Origin: Nissolia schottii
Taxonomy: Eukaryota; Streptophyta; Magnoliopsida; Fabales; Fabaceae
Direction: 5' to 3'
DNA: 64,000 bases
NCBI GenBank assembly: GCA_003254905.1
Contig: QANU01006828.1
Location: forward strand, 501,886 to 565,885
The notes beneath the pieces were generated by a model. That model saw only the letters and a list, made by a program, of their open reading frames with translations, was not told where the DNA came from and searched no databases. Position numbers and translations under genes: made by a program. Shown one piece after another: positions 22,252 through 34,642 of this stretch. Position 1 is the first letter of the stretch, and each line of letters opens with the position of its first letter.

Positions 22252-23065
22252 AGTGCTACAGTACACCATATTTCCATCTACCATATATCCACTTAATATT
22301 AAATGCGTTTGGGTCCACTACGACTACCCATTCACGCACGGATCCCCACTTTGCACTTAAACGCGCGTGCACACGCGATTTGCGTATTTCAATTTTCATT
22401 TGCATATACAAACTTTATAAGCATCTGTGCACAAATATTATGTAGTAAAATGTACAAACATTACTCGTTTATGAGCACAAACCTTCACATGGACCATACA
22501 TTCCATAACTCATTAGTATAAGCATTTGTGCACAAACTTTATACAGTAAAATGCACAAACATTACTAGCTTATGTTCACAAACCTTTACATAGACCATAC
22601 ATTTTAGAATTCATCAGACTCTTTGATGCACAAACTTTATAAGCATCTGTGCACAAACATTATGTAGTAGAATGCACAATCGTTACACGCTTATGTTCAC
22701 AAGTATGACATTTCACAAGTAATTGTCCACTCAAGCAACTATAACAAGTAAACCACCATTGTTAAAGGTAGAACTCATCCATTTAAAAAAAAAACCAACT
22801 TTTATCATTTTAATTTTATTTTAATCAACTTTCACATGATAGGAAGATGACGATTGACGAGGATGACGATGATGAGAGGATGATGAGGATAAAAGTGATA
22901 GAACGAGGATGAGAGGATGAAGAGGATGACGATGATGGAAAATGATGACGGAAACAAGTTTAGGATTGGGCGCACATTGTTTATAATTTTGGAAACTATA
23001 CAGAATACGTATCTTGATCATTAATTACGTATATTGAGGAGGTTTATGTATGGGGTGGCATAAAA
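22252..23065. mobile_element. Probable non-autonomous TIR element A, with diverged internal repeats
   Basis: The interior resembles the element at about 43153-44183. Both contain repeated GTGCACAAAC/ATTATG-type sequence (three diverged copies of about 110 bp at 22396-22700), then GA-rich GATGACGATGATGAG runs (22840-22950), then the shared phrase AGGATTGGGCGC. The ends are approximate. The left end GTGCTACAGTACACCAT resembles that of the other copy, but the inverted repeats are weak. Confidence 0.5.
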
Positions 23066-23688
23066 AAGTTGTACATAGATCATTTTTGTTTTTTTTGGTT
23101 ATTTTTCATGTGTTGTTTTATATATTATTTATAACATCTTGTAGATCAACCTATATCATGTGTTATGGTATCAGCTATAATAGTGCAGTTCCAAGTGAGA
23201 AATCTCTGAGCAGGTTCTCCCAAAGCTTCCTGCAACTGAGAGAATGAATTCAGAACCAAGAGATACCACGTCTTCCATAATCCTATTCCTTGCCATGACC
23301 TGCTTTTTCTCTTGGTTAGGCTGTCACCAATGGCCCAAATCCAAATTGAGCTCATCTCAAAATGGTTGGAAAGACAGGTTAGTACTTAGTAGGCCCCCAT
23401 TACAAGTCAAGTCACAATTCTTGTGACTTGAGCGTGCAGCTTACGTTGGTTGAATGACCCTCTAATTGTTGAAGCTGAATAGTAGATTAGTAGTAATGAA
23501 TACCTTTCTGAGAGAGCTTCCATATCTATTGAACGGTCTAATATCAAGTATTTCATTCACACTTGTGTCAACTGTCAAGTCAACGACAGGCTGTCTTTTG
23601 ATTTGTTATTTATTATTATTAGTAGTAGTAGTAATTAGTAACTCGTTAGTATCATTTATGATGTTTTGATTTACAAACCTGAAACCTA

Positions 23689-23696
23689 TTTATATA
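23689..23696 (+). promoter_or_regulatory. TATA box of the first GH5 gene
   Basis: TTTATATACACC sits about 50 bases before the ATG at 23746, a normal distance for a plant core promoter. Confidence 0.6.
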
Positions 23697-23745
23697 CACC
23701 CCACCCTCTCTTGCAATCTTATGAACCAGTAACTTGAAAGTTAAA

Positions 23746-26543
23746 ATGGCATGCCTTTTCTACTGCTTTACCTTCTTGTTGGCTGTATGCCTCTCAAATT
23801 CTCATTCTGTTTTGGCTGCTCAAAATTTGCCGTACAAAGCTGTGAACCTAGGAAACTGGCTTCTTGCAGAGGGATGGATGAAACCTTCTCTCTTTGATGG
23901 AATTGTCAACAAAGATCTCTTGGTATAATGTGCTTTAATATTAGTTAATAAATGGAAGTTTAATTTTGATTTTACTAGTGCCAGCACTTTATTTTTAGTA
24001 CAAAATAATGGTTAGGAAGAACTAAGAAGGGTTAGGATCCTATGCAAAGGTGTAGTTCCTGATCATAGACAAATTTAGTAGAATTTGTTTTTGATATTTT
24101 GGTGATTTCAGGATGGAACTCAAGTGCAACTCATGTCCACTAAGTTCCAGAAGTATCTCACTGCTGAAAATGGAGGAGGAACTGCTCTTGTTGCCAACCG
24201 GGATTCAGCTTCTGGTTGGGAAACATTCAGGGTATGTATGTAAGGTTCAACTTCATCAAAAAGAATTTCAATGAATACGCTTTAGGAATCTCATTCGCCT
24301 GAACCAAATTACTTGTGTATGCATTTGCAGCTGTGGAGGGTCAATGATTCAATCTTAGAGTGTTTAACAAGCAATTTGTGGGGCTTGAAAGCGGAGGAAA
24401 CAAACTTGTAGCTGTTGTTGAGGCAAACTCACTTAGCAACTCGGAAACGTTTCAGATTGTAAGGAATAATAATGACCCCAACAAGATTAAAATCCAAGCA
24501 TCAAACCGTCTGTTCTTACAGGTACTTGATAAAACTCTGCTATTAATATTTGGACAATTTTAGATTAAATTATACTTTGAATAAGCACACAAACTTTTCA
24601 ACATATCTCTAAAAGCTAGTCCTTTTCAATTGAAACCGTAAGTATTCTGGTGGATATTACTTGACAATATGTCAATCCTTTGGTCATGGCAGTTTACATG
24701 TTAACAAATACATATGACTCTGCTTCATTTTAACTTTGAACCAAATTGGAAATGAGAGTTTTGGAAGCTTGGTTAAAGTAATAATTATTCGAGGCCCCCA
24801 AAATTTTCTATTATAATTCATATATGTGTGTGTGCTTGTGTAGGTTCAATCGGAGACATCAGTAACAGCAGATTATCAAGGCACAAGTTGGGATGAGAGT
24901 GATCCATCAGTCTTCCATATGAATATTGTGAAGACTTTAGAAGGAGAGTACCAACTCACAAACGGTTATGGTCCAGATAGAGCTCCTCAAGTCTTGCGTG
25001 TAAGAAATCTAATTTACATTTTTCCTAGAATGAGTAAACACCGCTTTCATTCTCATACAGATCTATGCTGACCTTCCTTGCAGGATCACTGGAATACTTA
25101 TATAACCGAAGACGATTTCAGATTCATGTCACAAAATGGCTTAACTGCAGTGAGAATACCTGTAGGATGGTGGATAGCCCGAGACCCAAATCCACCTAAG
25201 CCTTTTGTTGGCGGATCTTTGGCTGCATTGGACAATGCTTTCACATGGGCACAGTAAGCCTCTCTTGACTTTAATATTTTTACATGCAACATGTTAAAAA
25301 ACATGTAACCATTTGTGCAAAATTTAATTAATCTTCATCCATGTTTCATCACTTACAAATTCGAGTACTCTTTATCACTTGCAGAAACCATGGGATGGAT
25401 GTGATTGTGGACTTGCATGCAGTTGAAGGTTCACAGAATGGCAATGATCACAGTGGGACAAGAGATGGATACACAGAATGGGGAGATTCATACATACCAA
25501 ACACAGTTGCGGTCATAGACTTCTTAGCACAAAGGTTTTACTTCTACATAATGGTCTCATAAATTTCTTACACCACATGATATATTATAAATGGTTTGAG
25601 GAATATAATTGATCTCTTTATAATTGAATTTCTTGACAGATACGGTAACAGACCAAATCTAGGAGGAATAGAGCTGATGAATGAGCCAACAGGGGTCAAT
25701 CTAGACAGCCTTAAGAAGTATTACCAGGAAGCTTATGATGCTGTGAGGAAGCACAGCCCAAGTGCTTATGTGATCATGTCAAACCCATTGGATCAAGCTT
25801 CTAATGTGCTTCTCTCATTTGCTGGGGGTTTTGACAGAGTAGTCATTGATGTGCATTACTACAACCTTTATGATCCGAGTAAATTCAACGGCATGAGCGT
25901 TGACCAAAGCATCGCCTACATAAGAAATGAAAGAGCCAATGATCTCAGCACAGTCTCCTCAACTAATGCTCTTAGTTTTGTTGGTATAAAACCAAATCCT
26001 AACCATTATTATTGCCATATTTTTATTGAACACAAATCACTAGATATTATTAATCGTCACATTAGAGCACTCTAAGTAAATTGTGTTTCATCCAATCATA
26101 GAGTGATATTTCAGTATTAGTTATGAATATAACTCACTTTCATATGAAATATTATTTTATTATTTAATAAAGCACAATTCACCTAAATGTTCCATGATCA
26201 TGCAATAATTTCTTTATGAATCACTTTAATTGCATCGTCCTAACAGTATATAAATAGCCACTCCCTGATTAGTCTAGTTAGGCAGTAAGTCTTTGGATCA
26301 ATATATTGAGTATGAGGATCATGCTAAATTGAGAGTCATATTATGTGTTAATTCTTGGCAGGGGAATGGACTGGTGAGTGGGGAGCAGGAAACCATGCTA
26401 GTGAAGAATATGAACGTTACGCACAAGCACAAGTGGAAGTGTATTCTGCTGCAAAATTTGGATGGGCTTATTGGGCCTACAAATGCCAGTATCAGACTTG
26501 GAGCCTCAAGTGGATGATCGAGAATGGTCACATAAAGCTCTAG
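23746..26543 (+). pseudogene. GH5 glucosidase with fascin-like domain, copy 1 (frameshifted)
   Basis: This is the first of two tandem genes for plant GH5_14-like glucan 1,3-beta-glucosidases. Exons: 23746-23922, 24112-24231, 24331-24521, 24844-24999, 25084-25253, 25385-25534, 25640-25983 and 26362-26543. Exon 1 gives a signal peptide (MACLFYCFTFLLAVCLSNS) followed by LPYKAVNLGNWLLAEGW. Exons 2-4 form the fascin-like insert. The catalytic motifs MNEP (acid/base Glu) and GEWTGEW (nucleophile Glu) are intact. Exon 3 is 191 bases against 198 in copy 2. A 7-base deletion near 24347 shifts the frame and meets a TAG at about 24410. None of the nearby alternative acceptors I tested restores the frame. 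Every other exon is open and would give about 498 residues, so the loss looks recent. It could be a haplotype-specific null allele or a sequencing error. Confidence 0.82.
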
Positions 26544-28094
26544 ACTAGATTCTGCACCTTAACCTTTTTACTCGCCGCTAAATAATATTGCTACTTCTGG
26601 CTAGCATAAGCGAATGTAATGGAGTTTTTTTTTAGAGTGGAAAAGCTTAATGGATTTTGTTAATGGGGGCTAAATGAGCACTATGAAAGTGCATTTTCAT
26701 TTAGCACTCTCAACGAGAAAATTACCAATGTGGAAATAATAATAATAATAATAATAATAATATCATTATTATTACTCGCCTATCAAGTATTAATCTAGTT
26801 GTGACAATTGAAAATAAATAACAACGGATCAATATCTTTTACTTTTTAAAATGAAAAGTAGAAGATAATGTTTTTAATCTCACAATTTATTAAAGATGGT
26901 GAAATGATATGAAATAAATATGATGTGAAATGAATGGTGAAATTGAGAATATTGTTCACTACTTTTCATTGTAAAAAGTAGAGGAGAAGATCTTGATTAA
27001 TAACAACATTAAAACATGGCTTTTGTTTTTCTAAGCATGTGTAGTGGGGAAAGAAAAAAGAAACTCTTACAAAAAGTGAGGAAAGACAAAATGACCCATA
27101 AATTAAGAAAAACTGTAGGGTATTGTGGACATTTGATAGATTATATAAGGTAAATAAGGAAACTAGAGTTAGACATAAAAAAGAAGGCAATCTCAGATTT
27201 GAAATGTGGGGTATTAACATTTTAATGGTTTTAGATTAAGGGGATCCAAAAAGATGGGTGAAAAACTAAAATTACAAACGTATGGGTGAGAATTCTGAAA
27301 TCGCCACAGTACAGGGCGATTTCTGGCGATTTCAGAATTTTTAAAAATTAAAAAAAAAAAAAGTAATGACCTGAAATCGCCAGTAACAAAGGCAATTTCA
27401 AGATGCAGGAACGACAAGACATAAAGGGTGCATGGGTGGAAGGGAGCAACGGTGACAAGGAAGTCTGAAATTCACCATAGAGGGTGGCGATTTCAGACCC
27501 CTTTTTAAAAAAAAAAATCAAGAAATTGTCACCCTTACAACGATTTCAAAGGCTTTTTTAAAAAAAAAAGTAAATTTAGAGGTTTGAAATCGCCATAGAG
27601 GGCAACTTTAGACCTCAGACCCATACACTTGTAAATATTTTTACTGAAACATATAATAGGATAATGTTTGTGTTAGGGGCATTTAAATGTAAAAAATCCT
27701 TGAAATATTTCATAGACCTCACTTAGTATTTCTTAATTTATATTTTCTTATATATAAAATAAACATCATTAAAAATAAAAATAAATATTTTAACTAAAAC
27801 TAGAAATTAATTATCTAAAATACTATATTCAAATTAAAATTTTAAATTTTTTAGCTAAAATAAATATTATTTAATTTTTTATTAAAAAAATCTAAATTTA
27901 ATATATTTTATTCCAAATTTCTCTAATATACTAAAAAAATTGTCATTCAATTTTATATGTTTAAAATTATTGATAACGTGCAATCACATATATTAAAATA
28001 ATTCCATGTAATACCTAAATAATATAATGTACTAGTTGGACAAATGGATGGCAGAAAGATAATAAGCATATTCAATACCATTCTTGGCTAATTT
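26544..28094. other. 3' flank of GH5 copy 1 and repeat-rich spacer
   Basis: The first 220 bases resemble the flank of copy 2 and end in an (AAT)n run at 26735-26762. Positions 27290-27615 hold several short copies of a GAAATCGCC/GGCGATTTC motif in both orientations, separated by A-runs. A related set is at 37390-37562. The rest is very AT-rich, with no gene that I can see. Confidence 0.55.
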
Positions 28095-28915
28095 TAACAT
28101 GGTCCAAGTAATTACCATCATCGAATTGGTTCAAGCATTAATTTTTTTTTTAAATCACAAAATTACTATTATATCCCTCCTTTCCCTTCCTCTATCACTT
28201 CCTCGCCTCCTCTCTCTCCCCATCTGTTTTGGTTTCTCTTTCTGGTCTCCATCTCACTCTCTCTTTTTCCTCCGCCTCTCCACGTTCAGGAGGGCTGCCG
28301 CAGCCACGGCAGATCGCCGGCGGCGGCGAGCTTCCCCCTTCCTCTCGGTTTCCCCCTCCCTCTCAGATCTGATCTCTCTCTCTCTCTCCATATGTCCGTC
28401 TCTCTCTGTTCTCCCTCCGATCTCATCTCTCGATCTCCCTTTCTGTCTTGGTAGCTGTGGGTTTGGGTTCTGTTTGCTGGATTTTCTGTTCTGTTTGGTT
28501 TTCTTTGTTTGCAGGTATAGATGTGCGGTGAAGCTTGGGTTTCTGGGTGGTAGCTGATGGTGGTAAGGGGTTGTTTTTGGGGTGGGGTTTCTGTGGTGGT
28601 GGGTTTGGGTTCCTGGCTGAAGGGTGTGTGTGTGTGTGTGGAGGATGGAGGGTGGTGATGGTGGGGGTTGGAGGATGGTGGTGGTGATGATTCGTGGAGG
28701 TGGCGCTGGCGGCACTAATGTGGGTAGAGAGGGAGGAGAGACAAGGATTAGGATGAGATTAAAAAATTAAAAAGAAGGAGAGGGATAAGAGAAATAAAAT
28801 ATTATTAAAATATAAATAAAAATTATTATATAATTATTTATTAAATTTAATATTAGTCGTTCAACTAAAATTTAAGAATCAAGCACTAAATTCAAATAAC
28901 CACCGGACCATGTTA
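28095..28915. mobile_element. Probable TIR element with CT-rich and GT/GA-rich arms
   Basis: The ends carry an inverted repeat, TAACATGGTCC at 28095-28105 and its complement at 28905-28915. Inside are a strongly pyrimidine-rich left part, a GC-rich core with CGGCGGCGGCGAGC (28318-28331), and a GT- then GA-rich right part (28560-28790). The GC content differs sharply from the AT-rich flanks. I could not find a clean target duplication. Long open frames here (28084-28557 and the opposite strand 28254-28715) look like low-complexity artefacts. A gene fragment captured by a MULE-like element is possible but unproven. Confidence 0.45.
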
Positions 28916-30130
28916 GTCAAACCCATGGTTCTTTGATAATCTTTTGAGCTTGTTTTATCTACGAGCTGTGCTCTATGAAACCTTGTTTAGCCAATAAAAA
29001 ACAAGTCAAACCCACAGAATTGAGAGAGAAAATCACACATGGGGGTGGTGGGCCAATTAGAGTTGTTCGTAGGCTGCTTTCAAATCTTTTTTACTTGACC
29101 TATTCACATCGTAAGTTTATTGCCAAAAGTATTTTATTGCAAGTATATGAGGCAATTACTGAATTGATTACCTAACAAAAAAGAAAAAAACCCAATGCAA
29201 TAATAACAATCCTAGTTGCAGCAAAGAGTGCACATTCTGTTGCACAAGGTGGTTGGGTTGAGATTACAAAGATGATCGATCCTCAAGAAGATGTTTCAAT
29301 AACAGCTGTTGCAAGAATAGATAGTGTGACACACTGTAAAGTACAACAATGTACAAAACTCTATTGTTTAATTACGAACAAAATAATAAGAAGGAAAAAA
29401 AAATGTAATTCAGAAAACAGTTACAACTTACAAGAAGACATTTCCAGCAAACTTCGAGCAACTTGTGTCATTTTAAATAGATTTTCCCAGCCACTATGTG
29501 TGTGTACACCTAATATTAGTCGTCCCTCGTGCACTAGTATAGTATGGACGGTTGAATGAGCCGCATCGCCAAACTCTTTCATTTTCATTTATTATTTTTT
29601 TAAAATAAGTATGTATCACCATCTCTGTCTTAGCATATTATTTGGGCACGTAAAACAGCGTCAAAGAGTGCTATAAACAGTGCTACCAACGTTGACCGCA
29701 AAAGAGAGCATTTTCTTTTTTCCTTTCTTTCTTTCTTTCTACAGCAGGTATTAACTTCCCATCTCATTCTATTCTTATCTGCTTTTTATTGTATAAATCC
29801 TTATTTGAACTGCGAATTTTCTGGATGCTTCTTAACTGCCTTTGTACTCTTGTTTACTTGTATACTGTTTCTCATCAACATAATAACTCTGCATTTGCCT
29901 CATCAAATCAATTCAAATCTATCGACAATCAGCAGTCTGTGTTGTTGGGTTTTAGCTAGATCCTTACATACCTTTAGTTGCTACTATTGTTAATTATGCA
30001 TGGTTTTTAATTTATGGTCAGGTTACATACATACATACATACATACGTACATACATATAGCCTAGCTAGCTGGCACTACTGTTGTGTGCTGATTCTCAAG
30101 AAATTTTGCTCATTAGCTTAAGCTTTGAGG
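28916..30130. other. Spacer and possible leader exon of GH5 copy 2
   Basis: Most of this stretch is AT-rich non-coding DNA. Near 29640-29746 a sequence ending CTTTCTACAGCAG-GTATTA could be a 5'UTR exon of GH5 copy 2, spliced to an acceptor at 30534-30535; this is inference. A tetranucleotide run based on ATAC lies at about 30024-30057. Confidence 0.4.
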
Positions 30131-30490
30131 AGAGATGGTTTTTAAGATGCTATCAAGAGTCTTTTTGATTAAGCAGTCATGTGTTTAAATCCTACCTTCA
30201 CATTTTTACATAAGGTATAAAATAAACTTATGTTATATCCACGCTTCATGCCCAAAAATGGGCTTGTGCGTAATGAAACCGGTCAAATATAAAACCATTA
30301 AACTGTCTTCTCTCATCAACTTAAACAGAACTTTTACGACCAAGTGATCGGAGATTCAAGTCTTGCTACATCTATTTCCTAACAAATATGTTAAATTTCA
30401 GCACAAGATTAAGTGTATATCCCCAATAGACTCTGGCGTGAGGGGGCTCTCAGACCTATCAGCTTAAACCTTTAGAAGAGATAGTTCTTG
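30130..30490. repeat. Possible decayed tRNA-derived SINE sequence
   Basis: Phrases resembling RNA polymerase III box B occur twice (GTGTTTAAATCC near 30180 and GAGATTCAAGTC near 30350), each in a context typical of plant SINEs, just upstream of GH5 copy 2. There is no clear tail or target duplication, so the call is weak. Confidence 0.25.
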
Positions 30491-30543
30491 ATATGATTAA
30501 CCCGAATTCATTCTATTGGACATTGACTGAAACAGGAAAAAAA

Positions 30544-33500
30544 ATGAATGCAGCATTTAACAACCCCGTGCAACAAGGCCCTCAATCATCTGGTTTGCCA
30601 TACAAAGCTGTGAACCTAGGAAACTGGCTGCTTGCAGAGGGATGGATGGAACCTTCTCTCTTTGATGGAATTGTCAACAAAGATCTCTTGGTATATTTAT
30701 AATAATTTGCTTAATAAATGCAAGTTTAATTATGATTAGCACTTTTTCTTTAGTACAAAATAATGGATAGGAAGAAAAGAAGCATTGGGAATTAAGATCA
30801 TATAAAAAAATTGTAATAGAAATTGTTTTTGGTACTTGGGTGATTTCAGGATGGAACTCAAGTGCAACTCAAGTCCACTAAGTTCCACAAGTATCTCGCT
30901 GCTGAAAATGGAGGAGGAGATGCTCTTGTTGCCAACCGGGATTCAGCTTCTGGTTGGGAAACATTCTGGGTATGTATGCAAGGTTCATCTACATCTAAAA
31001 GAATTCCAATGGTTACCACTTTTTATGTGCTTTCGGAATCTCATTCACCTTGCAGCTGTGGAGGGTCAGTGACAACTCCTTCAATCTTAGAGTGTTTAAC
31101 AAGCAGTTTGTGGGGCTTGGAAATGGTGGAAACAAACTTGTAGCTGTTGTTAAGGCAGACTCACTCAGCAAATCGGAAACGTTTCAGATTGTAAGGAATA
31201 AAGATGACCCCAACAAAATCAGAATCAAAGCTTCAAACGGTCTGTTCTTACAGGTACTTGGTAACAACTTTTGATTAATAGCATGTTTAGAAAACTGGTG
31301 GGAGGGGTGTAGAATTGATTCTGGGGCGGAGAAGTGAGTGTGGAAGTGTGTAGAATTGATTCCAGGGAGGGTGAATGATTTTCCAAACATGAATTAAACC
31401 TTGAATAAGAAGAACCAACATGTACACACATCGCTAAAAGCGTGTGTGTTTGGTTTTAGTTCGCCTTTCCTGAATTTCTTGTTTTCAGGATTTTGTGAAG
31501 GAAATAGTGAAAACAATAAAATTCTGTCTCTTGTTTTCATTTCCTGTTTTTTAGTATTTCCTTCACAAAATATTAAAAATAGGAAACATAGGAAATGGAA
31601 CTAGGAAACGAAAAACAGAAACTTCTTGTGCAAATTACTTTAAAATACCAATCATTAGACCGTGGCAATTCTCGTGTTAACAAATATTTATCACATCAGC
31701 ATTGTTCTGTCATGAATAAGATGAATTTTGCTATTGTTTACCTCTGAACCAAGTTGTAATTCTATTTTAATACATATATGTGTACGTGTGTAGGTTCAAT
31801 CAGAGACCTCAGTAACAGCAAATTATCAAGGCACAAGTTGGGATGAGAGTGATCCATCAGTGTTCCGTATGAACATTGTAAGGACATTACAAGGAGAGTA
31901 CCAACTCACAAACGGTTATGGTCCAAATAGAGCTCCTCAAGTCATGCAAGTAAGAAATTTAGTTTAATTTTTCCTATAAACTACGGAATTGCCTGAACTC
32001 TCATTCTAATACAGAGCTATACTGACCTTGTAGGATCACTGGAATACTTATATAACCGAAGATGACTTCAGATTCATGTCACAAAATGGCTTAAATGCAG
32101 TGAGAATACCTGTTGGATGGTGGATAGCCCAAGACCCAAATCCACCTAAGCCTTTTGTTGGCGGATCTTTGGCAGCATTGGACAATGCTTTCACATGGGC
32201 ACAGTAAGTCTCTTTTGTTTAATATTGTTTTTCTGGGTGACCAAGGTATCTACTGCTAATAACAGTATCTAATTTAACAGTATCTAATTTTTTGCAGTAA
32301 ATGAGCTTGCACGAAATGGTAGACGGTTGGTTATGAAATGTTTTTCCATTCACATGAGTTTAACATGTTAAAACATGTAACCATTTGTGCAAAATTTAAT
32401 TAATCTCCATCCATGTTTCATCACTTACAAATTCGAGTACTCTTTATCACTTGCAGAAACCATGGGATGGGTGTGATTGTGGACTTGCATGCAACTGAAG
32501 GTTCACAGAATGGCAATGATCATAGTGGAGCAAGAGATGGATACGCAGAATGGGGAGATTCATACATACCAAACACGGTCGCGGTCATAGACTTCTTAGC
32601 ACAAAGGTTTTACTTCTACATAATGGTCTCGTAAATTTCTTACACTACATGATATATTATAAATGGTTTGAGGAATATAATTGATCTCTTTATAATTGAA
32701 CTTCTTGACAGATATGGTAACAGACCAAATCTAGGAGGAATAGAGCTGATGAATGAGCCTTCAGGAGTCAATCTAGACAGCCTTAAGAAGTATTACAGGG
32801 AAGCTTATGATGCTGTGAGGAAGCACAGCCCAAGTGCTTATGTGATCATGTCAAACCCATTGGATCAAGCTTCTAATGTGCTTCTCTCATTTGCTGGGGG
32901 TTTTGACAGAGTAGTCATTGATGTGCATTACTACAACCTTTATGATTCTAGTAAATTCAATGGCATGAGCGTTGACCAAAGTATCGCCTACATAAGAAAT
33001 GAAAGAGCCAATGATCTCACCACAGTCTCCTCAACTAATGCTCTTACTTTTGTTGGTAAAAAAAAACCAAATCCTAACAAATTTTATTGGCATATTTTAT
33101 TGATCATGGTATTAGGAGTGACATTTCAGTATTAGTTATGAACATAACTCACTTTCGTATGAAATGCCATTTTATTATTTTTAATAGAGCACAATTTACT
33201 TAAATGTTTTATGATCATACAATAATTTCTCCATGCATCCTCCTAACAGTATATGAATAGTCACTCACTGATTAGTATAGTTATGCAGTAAGTTTTTGGA
33301 TCAATATATTGAGTATGAAGATCATGTTAAATTGAGAGTCAGATTAATGTGTTAATTCTTGGCAGGGGAATGGGCTGGTGAGTGGGGGGCAGGAAACCAT
33401 GCTAGTGAAGAATATGAACGTTACGCACAAGCACAAGTGGAAGTGTATTCTGCTGCAAAATTTGGATGGGCTTATTGGACCTACAAATGCCAGTATCCAA

Positions 33501-33547
33501 CTTGGAGCCTCAAGTGGATGATCGAGAATGGTCACATAAACCTCTAG
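30544..33547 (+). CDS. GH5 glucosidase with fascin-like domain, copy 2 (intact)
   Basis: This is the intact tandem paralogue, a plant GH5_14-like glucan 1,3-beta-glucosidase; the rice relative GH5BG acts on beta-glucosides. Exons: 30544-30690, 30850-30969, 31056-31253, 31794-31949, 32034-32203, 32457-32606, 32712-33055 and 33366-33547, giving 488 residues. Exon 1 begins MNAAFNNPVQQGPQSSGLPYK and so has no signal peptide, unlike copy 1. The fascin-like segment spans about 50-180. The acid/base Glu is about E329 (MNEP) and the nucleophile about E430 (GEWAGEWG). An in-frame ATG also lies at 30493, but an acceptor (AACAG at 30531-30535) precedes 30544, so I take 30544 as the start; a signal peptide on an upstream exon is not excluded. 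Exons and introns closely match copy 1. Confidence 0.88.
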
Positions 33548-34050
33548 ACTAAGATTGAGCATTTTACCCGTTTACTTCTATTGTGTTCTATTTGCCACTA
33601 AATAATATTGTTACTTCTAAGCTAGCAAAAGCATGTGTAATGGTTTTCCTTTTAAGTGGAAAAGTGTAATGGTTGTTGTTGTTAATGAAGGCAAAATGAG
33701 CACTATGAAAGTTCATAATCATCTAGCATTCTCGAGGAGAAACACTAAGATTATTAATGTGGAAATAATAATAATAATAATAATAATTAAAAACCTAAAA
33801 TACTAATGAGTGCAATAAGGACCCAAAATACTCAAGTAAATTAAATGGAGTACAATTAAACATGACACTCTAGTCAAATAGCATATAGCATAAAAATTCT
33901 CAGGATCAACCTAGTTCTTTAATTTATGGTCAAAGAAAACATCTTTGATTCTCTTAAAAGAGTAACTCAACTTACACAACAAAATTTTTTAAGAAAGTCT
34001 TTTCAACCAATTTTTGCGTCAATGTAGCATGAGTATTTGGATTCTTTACC
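33548..34050. other. 3' flank of GH5 copy 2
   Basis: Positions 33548-33787 resemble the flank of copy 1, including an (AAT)n run at 33763-33787, so the tandem duplication reaches beyond the stop codon. The remainder is AT-rich with nothing recognisable. Confidence 0.6.
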
Positions 34051-34057
34051 TTAGGAT

Positions 34058-34642
34058 CCACTTCACTTTAAATGTTTTGAGGCTGAAAGTTTTTGCCTTG
34101 GCATTCACTTATGTTCTAATCATGAGTTAATGTCTTTCATGGAATAGACTATTAAAGTGTATCGTAGAGCAAACTTGGATGTCCTCTTATTTTGGAAAAA
34201 GATTTTTATCCAATAAAAGTGAATCAATTCATGCTTTACAAAACATGTCAGTCATGAATTATTATGAAAAGAAGAGAAAGTAACACACATAGAAAGAGAG
34301 GAGGGGAGAGATAGAATAGATTATATTAGGGAGTAATCAAAAATAAAAAGAATTTTCTTATTCTATAGGCCAGATGTTTATGTGTTCGACACTTTGTGCT
34401 AGACATTGTTTCTTCTATATAATATGGTTTAATGGTCCGCTTCACTTTAAATAGTTTGAGGCAAAAGGTTTCTAATCGTGGGTTAATGTCTTTCACGTGA
34501 TAGATTGTTAATGTGTGCCGCATAATAAACTTAGATGATCTCTTATTTTAGAGTAAGATTTTTGTCTAATGAGAGTAAAATAATTCATATTTCACAAAAT
34601 ATGTGAGGTGAGGCATGAATTATTTTTAAAAGAATAAAAAGT
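34058..34642. repeat. Diverged direct repeat pair of about 210-230 bp
   Basis: Positions 34058-34285 and 34434-34642 share an ordered series of phrases: CTTCACTTTAAAT, GTTTGAGGC, GGTTAATGTCTTTCA, AGATGATCTCTTATTTT-like text and ATGAATTATT. They are diverged copies in direct orientation, about 376 bp apart. The family is unknown. Confidence 0.6.

Noticed and set aside
28084-28715. Long open frames on both strands (157 and 153 codons)
   Set aside because: The sequence is CT-, GT- and GA-rich simple sequence inside a probable transposon. Both frames stay open because of composition and resemble no family.
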